In this document: positions 56,222 through 64,000 of the stretch, piece after piece | How the letters are laid out: each line of letters opens with the position of its first letter | Numbering within the stretch: the first letter of the stretch is position 1 | From: Gautieria morchelliformis | Taxonomy: Eukaryota > Basidiomycota > Agaricomycetes > Gomphales > Gomphaceae | Assembly: GCA_015179125.1 (NCBI GenBank) | Contig: WHVA01000140.1 | Location: 62,001-126,000, forward strand | DNA length: 64,000 nt | Reading direction: 5' to 3' | Program-made: the position numbers and the translations under genes | The notes under the pieces: generated by a model | The model's input: the letters and a program-made list of their open reading frames with translations, nothing else | Databases searched by the model: none | Told to the model about the DNA's origin: nothing

Positions 56222-59200
56222 TGTCAGGGGACACCCTGTTTTCCATTTCCAGTTCCGACACCACACCCAGTTCCAACTCCATTTCCGACTCCGCTTTCGG
56301 TTCCGATTCCATCTCCGCCTCCGCTTTTGGAAATGATTCCGCTTCTGGGAGAACTTCCACCAGTTCTGTTTGCTTTGCCAGTTCCACTCCAATTTCTGAC
56401 TTCCACTCTGGGAACAGTGTTGGAAATCAAGCGACTCGCATAATAGGTGGCATCAAGGGTCGATCAAGGGTCAGGGAGGTCAGGGGGATGCAGGGTTGAT
56501 GGCGGGTGCCAAGTGTTGTCCCTGGCTGCGCAGCGTAGTATAATACGGACTCGCTGACATTGGGGGTCCTTAGACTTTTCTCTTTGGATTTCCCCTTGTC
56601 AGTTGTGTGGTAGTGTAATCTCCACAACCAGCCAGGGTTGCCCTTTTTGGATTAAGATGTTAATTAGTGCCTTTCAACGAATAGAATCTATTGCTCAGTG
56701 ACTGGAACCACTGTGTTCGCCCCTCTTCTGTGTGCTGACTAAGCCTTTCGAGGCGCGTCCAGCACTGATGAATGAGAGTCACGTGACCGTGTCGACAGAA
56801 GAACGGTGTCGATCCAAGGGATAACCAAGTCAAAGGCGTTCACTTTTGAGATAGTATAGAGTAAACAGTGATAGTAGACCCTCGACGAAGATTTGGAATA
56901 AACTATCAAGATCTGAGCTCTGTAGCTATCAAACAAGACTACAGTAATTTCAGGAGGCAGAATAATTGATTCTGGATGATTTCGTTCATACATTTGTACT
57001 AGCTATTTATACTATGTTGATAGTAACTACTAGTGTTCAAGATATTAGACAGATGGGTCGAAAAGCTGTTTGTAGCTAAGGGGTGACTAATTTATAGTCA
57101 TAAAGTCATGGGGTGATGGGGATGGTGTCAGGATTGTCTGGGCTTTGGAATAGAGATCTGTACCTAGTATACAAAGCCCCTGTCCACATGATGTTAAGAT
57201 AGTAATCAGTCAGACATGTCATGGGGTTCAAATAGAAAAATGGAGCTGAGTTTACCCTGCCCAGCATATATGCTGGGCTTGGAGATGGGGCCGCTGTCTC
57301 TGTGCCCTTTCTGTGGGGCAGCTAATTGAGTATGTGTACTGCAGATGACATTCTCAGGTCGCTCCACAGCACCCTATATTCCTGCGCAGTCTATTGTCCT
57401 CTGCGGCGTTTGGTGCCCGCACCCCTCGGTGCCTATGGCCTGGCGCCTGTCGACGTCATGGCCGATGCCATCACTTGATAGGCGCGCCGTCCCTGATCGA
57501 CCGCACGTGGTCGATGCCCGAACTCCTGTACATTACCTGATCTATGGGTAATATAGCATGTCGTAAATTCATGTGATCGTCATCTGCACCGACGTCTATC
57601 ATAAATGTCATTTCTGTTTCTTTTTGATATTTTTGTTTATCACAACACACCCCCTCAAACATATGTGATCCTGAGATAATCGAGGGTAGAGACATGCTTG
57701 CGTTGTGATAGAGCTTTCGTTAAGATATCAGCGAGGTTATGGAGTGTGAAGATATAATGGAGCTTAATGTTTCCGCTAGCGATCTGATCTCGTGTGTAGT
57801 GATAGTGGACGTCAATATGTTTCGTTCGAGTGTTACTGATGTCATTCTCAGAGTGCACGATGAAGGATTGATTGTCGGTGAATAAAGGGATTGGAATGAA
57901 ATTGATTTTGAAATCCTTGGCAAGTAGTATCAACCAGATCCCTTCGGCTGATGCGAAGGAGCTGGCAACCAGTTCTGATTCCATTGACGATCGGGTGACA
58001 AGCCCCTTCTTCTTGGAAGCCCATGAGACAGGTGATCCATTGAAGGTAAAGATCCACCCTGATGTTGACTTCCTGTCATTCGAATCTCCTGCAAAATCTG
58101 CGTCCGTGAAGCCGGTGAGATTGTGTGCGTACCCTTCTACTCCCTTACCCTCCTGTTTGAAAAGGATTCCGTGGTCTCGGGTTTGTAGAAGGTATTGTAC
58201 GATTCTTTTTGCTGCTTCCCAGTGCTGGAGTGATGGTTTCGATGTGAACTGAGCACATTTGTTCATAGCGTAAGAAATGTCTGGTCGAGTGGCGATGGCA
58301 CAGTAGTTGATGCTTCCTATGAGGGAGGCATATGGTATGTCAATATATGTGTCGCTGATGGATGATTTTTGAAATTTAGCAGCGCTATCCATTGGTGATT
58401 TGGTGGGTTTCCCAATCACTATATTGAATCGTTTCACAACCATGTTGATGAACGCTGGTTGTGAGATGTGTATTGTGCCTGCCTCTCGATCTCATTTGAT
58501 CTTAACTCCTAGCAATCGTTCTGGGGTTCCAAGGTCTTGGATATCAAATGATCCACCTATGTCTTGGATCATTTGATCCATTGACTCTGTGGAATTAGCG
58601 GCGAGGAGACCGTCATCAACATACCATCTGGCCAGTTTGATCGAGTGATGGTCCCTGAACCAGAAGAATACGGTGGAGACGGCATGTCCTGCTGTAAAAC
58701 CTAGTGCCTCTAATCCTCTCTTTAGAGTCTGATGCCAGACTCGTCCTGGCTGTTTGAGCCTGTATATCCCTTTGTGTAATTTACACACAAGATGTTCCTG
58801 CCCCTTGACAACGAAACCCTCGGGTTGGCGCATATATACGTCGTCCTCGAGTTTCCCGTTAAGGTATGCACCTTTGATGTTGATATGTCGTAGTTCTAGA
58901 TCATATCTACAAGTGAGGGTGAGGATGTGTCTAATAGTCGTGAATCTGATAGTAGGTGAGAATGTCTAATTGAAATCGAGTCCTTCAATTTGTGTGGATC
59001 CTTGTGCCACGAGTCTCGATTTGAATTTGTCGACTGCTCCTAGGTTGTCTCGCTTGATTCTGAAGACCCATCTGTTTCCAACGATGTTGGTGTTGGGAGG
59101 TCTTTCTACTAGTGTCCAGGTATGGTAGCCCATGAGGGTATCATGCTCTGCCTGGCACGAGGGTCTCCAGTATTCTGCTTCTGGTGAGTTCATCGCTTCT

Positions 59201-62200
59201 CTGTAACTGTCTGGCTCATCTTCTGCTAGAGTCACGAATACGCTCTCTGTGTATTCGAGATCTGCAATTCCAAAGGCCATTGCGGCCATCTCTGTTTGCA
59301 TCGTCTGTAGGCGTTTGCCCCGACCATATGTGGAATTATTGGGGTCGAGCCAAGGACCTTGCTCAAAATCCTTGGGTGCATGCTCTGTTTCATCCGATCC
59401 TTCATTCGAAATGACGTCGGTGGTTGATTCACTTGGCGTGTGATCGGATTCCGATTTGTCAATAGAGATCGGTGCGTATCTTGATGGTGTGAATGTGATG
59501 CATGGACCTTGATTCAGTGTGTCGGATGGATCTAGTGATGGTATTGTGGCTCGAGTGATAGTGGTGGTCAGGTTCTTTGTCCAAAGATCAGGTAAGTCAT
59601 CATTATCTGTTGCATGTATGGTGACTCTTTTGATGTGATTGGACTCATTGAATATAACGTCCCTTGCTTTTAGGACGGTATGGGTTCGGGGTATCCACAC
59701 TTTGTACGCCTTCGAGTTGTCATAGTATCCTACGAAGATGCCTTCCACTGACTTGAATTGGTTTTTCAGTCGTGTCGCTTTTGGTATGAGAGCCCAACAT
59801 TTCGATCCATAGATCCTAAACCAGTCGATCTTGGGTTTCGTGCCCCAGAATGCTTCATGAGGTGAGATTCCGAGTCGTGAGTGCAGGATTTGGTTTCTGA
59901 TGAAATTGATCATATGCATGGCCGACACCCAAAACCTCCCCGTAAGGCCAGCATCATGTCTGATCGTGAGTGCTCCTTCTTGGAGTGTTCTGTTGTATCG
60001 TTCAGTGATACTGTTGTGCTCAGGTGTGTGTGGGGAAGTAGTTTCATGGATTATGCCAGACTTAGCGCATATGTCCTGGAATTCCTTCCCGATGTACTCT
60101 CCTCCATTATCACTTCTGATTCTCTTGATAGTGGCATTCTTTTGCCTTGATAACCAGGCTGCGTACAATTTGAATGAGACAGCTACAGTGGCACATTCTT
60201 TGTTTTTGAGAAAATCGATGTTGGCAAGGCGAGTCTTTGCCTCGATCCAAGTGACGAAGTATCTGAAATTTCCAATCGATGCCTCGAATGGACCACATAG
60301 ATCTGAGATGATGAGATCTCCTATTTCTTCAGGCTGTTTCTCGACTTTTTGAAATGGAGGTCGTGTCTGTTTCCCGTGAGGACAGTTGACACACTGAGGG
60401 TTAGAGCCGTGATGAACTCCTGGATCGAAATTCTTGACGGTCTGTAGCTTTCTCATGTTCTGGATGGTGTGGTAACTCGCGTGTCCTAGTCTATGATGCC
60501 ACAGAGTAGGGCTGGAGGGTTCTGACACGAGGTCAGCAACTTCGTCTTTGGATTTAATGGGGAATGCAATGTAAGTGTAGAGGTTGTTCTCCTTTGGTCC
60601 ATATGCTAATCTCTTTCCATTGAGTACCAGCCATGAGAGGTATTTCCCAAAATGTACGCTGACATTGGAGTTGGTCATTCTCCCTACAGAGAGTAGGTTG
60701 GATCTGAGTTTTGGGGCGTAGATGACATCGACAAGAGTTATGGGTACATCTTCGAGTTCCCAGTGAGGGTCAGAGACGATTCTGATGCGAATGCTCCCCG
60801 TTGGTCTGCAGTAAAGGACTCCCTGTTGGCTATGTCGATTTTAATCGGCGGTATGGCATACATGTCCTGAAACAAATCTTTGTTTCCGGAAATGTGACTG
60901 GATGCTGCTGAGTCGATCAACCATTTGAACGTGTCATCAGAAGGTGAGGGTACTGATTCTGTTTTCATGATAACATGGTTGATACACTCGATTTGTGCGG
61001 GTGCGTCTAGGGTTGCCATCATGATGAGGGTAGTCAGTGTCTGTTCGGCTAATTGTGCTGCATCAGGTGTCGCTCTGGGGGTTGTTGTCACTCTGGTAGC
61101 GAAGGCATTTCCTGGTTTTGAGAAGGTAGGGTTACTTTGTTCCCTGTTCTTCATCCAAGGTGCCTGACCCTCTGCTCCTCCACCTGGCGCATAGCATCGA
61201 GCAACGGAATGTCCTTTCCTCCCACAGTTGTTACATACAAATGGTGCTTTTGATGAGTTCGATGGGGTAGGATCATTAGTACGTACAGTAGGTTGGTTGC
61301 TACTCTGGTGTCTGTCCTGTGGGGATCGATTCGGTTTCGCTCGTGCAATAAATGCAGTTGTCATCTGGTCTGACAATTCCAGTGAACTCAGATCGGCTTC
61401 ATGAGCCTCGAGACGTTCTTCTATCTCGTCTGGAACTCTGGTGATCATTCTGATCGTCTGTGAAATAGCCCTCCATGATTCCGGAAGGTTTCTGAGTATC
61501 GTCGCAGCATGAGTGTAATCAGCAATGATTTCACCCATCTTTTTAAGCTGACTTCTGAACTCTCTCATAGTCGTGAGATATGTGATGACAGAATGTCCCT
61601 TGACCATGTGGAAAGATTCGTATCTGGTCCGAACAACGTTAATTTTGCTCGGATCAGTAGATTCGAATTTCCTGATGATGATGTCCCAGACGGCCTTCGC
61701 CTGATCTGTATCATCAATTGCCGTCTGTAATTCTGGTGAGCTGCATAATAGAATCTGGTTATATGCAGAATTGTTTCTATCGTTCCACTCAGCAATTAAT
61801 TGTGTGAGTGGTGTGCTCCCGATGTGGGGTACACCAGCTGTCATAATAACTGCGGCATCTGTGATGGTGGGGATAAGATTGTTGCCGATGATCGTGTCAT
61901 ACAGGCCCCTGTCTCTGGAAGTGGCCATTAGCTCCCTCTTCCAAGAGGTCCAGTTGTCCCGTCCGAGTCTGGGTTTGACATCACGAAATTTGTGAATGTC
62001 ATGTTTCGGATGAAATGTGGCAATAGAAGTCGTTTGAGCCATGGAAAGACGATGAGACTTTTAATCTTTTGGATTAAGATGTTAATTAGTGCCTTTCAAC
62101 GAATAGAATCTATTGCTCAGTGACTGGAACCACTGTGCTCGCCCCTCTTCTGTGTGCTGACTAAGCCTTTCGAGGCGTGTCCAGCACTGATGAATGAGAG

Positions 62201-63078
62201 TCACGTGACCGTGTCGACAGAAGAACGGTGTCGATCCAAGGGATAACCAAGTCAAAGGCGTTCACTTTTGAGATAGTATAGAGTAAACAGTGATAGTAGA
62301 CCCTCGACGAAGATTTGGAATAAACTATCAAGATCTGAGCTCTGTAGCTATCAAACAAGACTACAGTAATTTCAGGAGGCAGAATAATTGATTCTGGATG
62401 ATTTCGTTCATACATTTGTACTAGCTATTTATACTATGTTGATAGTAACTACTAGTGTTCAAGATATTAGACAGATGGGTCGAAAAGCTGTTTGTAGCTA
62501 AGGGGTGACTAATTTATAGTCATAAAGTCATGGGGTGATGGGGATGGTGTCAGGATTGTCTGGGCTTTGGAATAGAGATCTGTACCTAGTATACAAAGCC
62601 CCTGTCCACATGATGTTAAGATAGTAATCAGTCAGACATGTCATGGGGTTCAAATAGAAAAATGGAGCTGAGTTTACCCTGCCCAGCATATATGCTGGGC
62701 TTGGAGATGGGGCCGCTGTCTCTGTGCCCTTTCTGTGGGGCAGCTAATTGAGTATGTATACTGCGGATGACATTCTCAGGTCGCTCCACAGCACCCTATA
62801 TTCCTGTGCAGTCTATTTTCCTCTGCGGCGTTTGGTGCCCGCACCCCTCGGTGCCTATGGCCTGGCGCCTGTCGATGTCATGGCCGATGCCATCACTTGA
62901 TAGGCGCGCCGTCCCTGATCGACCGCACGTGGTCGATGCCCGAACTCCTGTACATTACCCAATCTATGGGTAATATAGCATGTCGTAAATTCATGTGATC
63001 GTCGTCTGCGCTGACGTCTATCATAAATGTCATTTCTCTTTCTTTTTGATATTTTTGTTTATCACAACAGCCCTTACA
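56222..63078 (+). mobile_element. Solo LTR split by a copia element, fossil
   Basis: Second copy of the TGTCAGGGGAC LTR (see 27623-28112). It runs 56222-56644 and resumes at 63070-63078 after the copia insertion, about 427 bp in all. An exact 5-bp target-site duplication, CTGCT, flanks it (56217-56221 and 63079-63083). It is 63 bp shorter than the 27.6 kb copy. Confidence 0.9.
56645..63069 (-). mobile_element. Ty1/copia retrotransposon, young, broken
   Basis: A 6425-bp element read on the minus strand, flanked by the target-site duplication GCCCT (56640-56644 and 63070-63074). LTRs at 56645-57647 and 62067-63069 are both 1003 bp and differ at about 13 positions, so the insertion is fairly recent. 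Parts: gag at about 60.7-62.0 kb with a CCHC knuckle (CNNCGRKGHSVARC) and the protease region with LIDSAASSHISG; integrase with WHHRLGHASYHTIQ and IRSDNGGEYIG (60.0-60.6 kb); reverse transcriptase with YVDDGLLA (about 58.6 kb); RNase H with SMESELVASS (about 58.0 kb). The pol region has a few breaks, about three, so this copy is not whole. Confidence 0.93.
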
Positions 63079-63083
63079 CTGCT

Positions 63084-63590
63084 CCCCTGCTGCTGTGGAT
63101 AGCGGAACCATTGAAAACCTATAGGCCGACCCACTAGGTTTCAATTTTCAATGCTTCTGCCACTGAAATAGCACCCACTGAAAAACCCACTGAAAAAAAT
63201 TCAATAAATTCAATCACTGAAATTATCACTGAAGTTTTTTAAGTGATTTTGCCATTGAATATTTCCATGATATTTTAACAACATTTCAGTGCAATTTTCA
63301 CCAGTAATTTACATGCAAAGCCTTATGAAATTTCAGTGAACAATGCACAGGAACTCAAGGGTATAACCATGTAAATTTTTGAACGGAAAAGAAGAAATTT
63401 TCAATGAAAAGTCCATATAAACCTCACTGAAACTCCGTGCGGTCAACCGGGAAAGTTATGGGAGAGGGATGTTGGCTGTCATGAGTCAGTACCTGATATT
63501 CTGTGACTGGCCATGGAATATAGGCGGTACTTCATAGAGAGAGGATGTGGTAAGGTCACTGAAAATCCCAAGGTAAGGAAATGAAAATCA
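63084..63590. other. AT-rich stretch dense in CACTGAAA words
   Basis: About ten copies of CACTGAA or its reverse complement TTCAGTG lie between 63172 and 63565, mostly direct on the left and inverted in the middle. Such subterminal clusters are typical of CACTA or hAT DNA transposon ends. No terminal repeat or target-site duplication was confirmed, and no gene is present. Confidence 0.45.
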
Positions 63591-63874
63591 ACTGATAACT
63601 CACAATACTAACCCGCTCTGTCCTACACCTAGCCACAAGCCCGTTCGACACCGCATCCCTAGCGACATCTCCATCAAGTGGCTCACTCTTGATGTTTGCA
63701 CAAGTTCAATTGAGGATGTACGTAGCGGGGCGCTCCAGTCCAATCGCACGCGATGCAGGCAGAGTGCGAACCACAATGAAGTCAAGCTGCCTATAGGACA
63801 CATTCTGGGGTGCACCTTCTATGGCGGGCATTTTTCTCTATGAGATGGATGGGAGAATCTGTAAAGGATGTCGA
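63591..63874 (+). other. Short protein-like block, unrecognised
   Basis: A plus-strand frame reads RHRIPSDISIKWLTLDVCTS and LPIGHILGCTFYGGHFSL before a stop at about 63842. I recognise no family. It may be a gene or transposon fragment cut by the element that begins near 63875. Confidence 0.25.
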
Positions 63875-64000
63875 TCTTAAGACCTTGTATCACAAGGGCA
63901 CTACAGAACTTGACCAATGAGTGGTATTCTGAATGCTACGTAGTGACAGGTAAGAGTAAGATGCGATGGGGACCGCTGGCCGGTTCCCACGCATAAACTA
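63875..64000 (-). mobile_element. TGTAAATA-family element, edge of window, fossil
   Basis: The reverse complement matches 8537-8655 (TAGTT.ATGC..GGAACC, CACTACGTAGCAT, GAATACCACTC.TTGGT, CCCTTGTGATAC). The LTR start would lie about 100 bp beyond the window. Confidence 0.75.

Noticed and set aside
1-64000. tRNA or rRNA genes
   Set aside because: I saw no cloverleaf with A and B boxes or conserved rRNA stretch, though a covariance-model search was not possible.

Overview
The window looks like nuclear DNA of a basidiomycete fungus, most likely an Agaricomycete. Genes carry many 43-65 bp GT-AG introns, the P-type ATPase is the fungal Na,K-ATPase-like type II form, there is a STAND/NACHT-ankyrin immune-type receptor, and the mobile elements (KDZ, PIF/Harbinger, Ty3/gypsy, Ty1/copia) are the usual mix for that group. 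Most of the sequence is transposon debris; only a handful of host genes stand in it.

Layout. The outer frame is a large, old inverted duplication. Bases 1-8341 match the reverse complement of about 45418-53255, and the left arm is cut by the window edge. Each arm carries a short-chain dehydrogenase (SDR) gene followed, in the same direction, by a type II P-type ATPase gene. I could splice the left ATPase (3161-7987, 27 exons) into an uninterrupted 1111-residue frame, but its transmembrane-4 PEGL motif reads PTGL. The right ATPase (45769-50618, minus) keeps PEGL but has two one-base deletions in exon 2. The right SDR (52749-54281, minus) looks nearly complete; the left one is partial at the edge.

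The 37 kb spacer holds layered retroelement fossils (8.4-20.6 kb), a fragment of a DEAH-box helicase (20.6-21.0 kb), a decayed two-gene PIF/Harbinger element (23.3-26.7 kb), a solo LTR (27.6-28.1 kb), unrecognised reading frames (29.3-31.2 kb), a KDZ transposon split by a solo LTR (31.3-34.6 kb), and a remnant of an isoprenylcysteine methyltransferase-like gene (35 kb). It also holds one complete large host gene, a 1592-residue NACHT-ankyrin protein (36349-41438) whose 26 ankyrin repeats include twelve nearly identical 66-residue pairs. A 402-bp palindromic MITE lies 90 bp past its stop. Then come more nested repeats and a gag-only gypsy element (42.2-45.4 kb).

Outside the right arm are a perfect 22-bp hairpin, a probable membrane-protein gene (54.9-55.4 kb), a third copy of a repeat also found in both arms, a solo LTR with an exact target-site duplication split by a young Ty1/copia element (56.2-63.1 kb), and the edge of another dispersed element.

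The host genes do not form a pathway. The SDR-ATPase pair moved as a block, and the NACHT-ankyrin gene sits alone among transposons, as fungal NLR-like genes often do. All gene models were spliced by eye from codon phase and splice sites, without transcript or database support.
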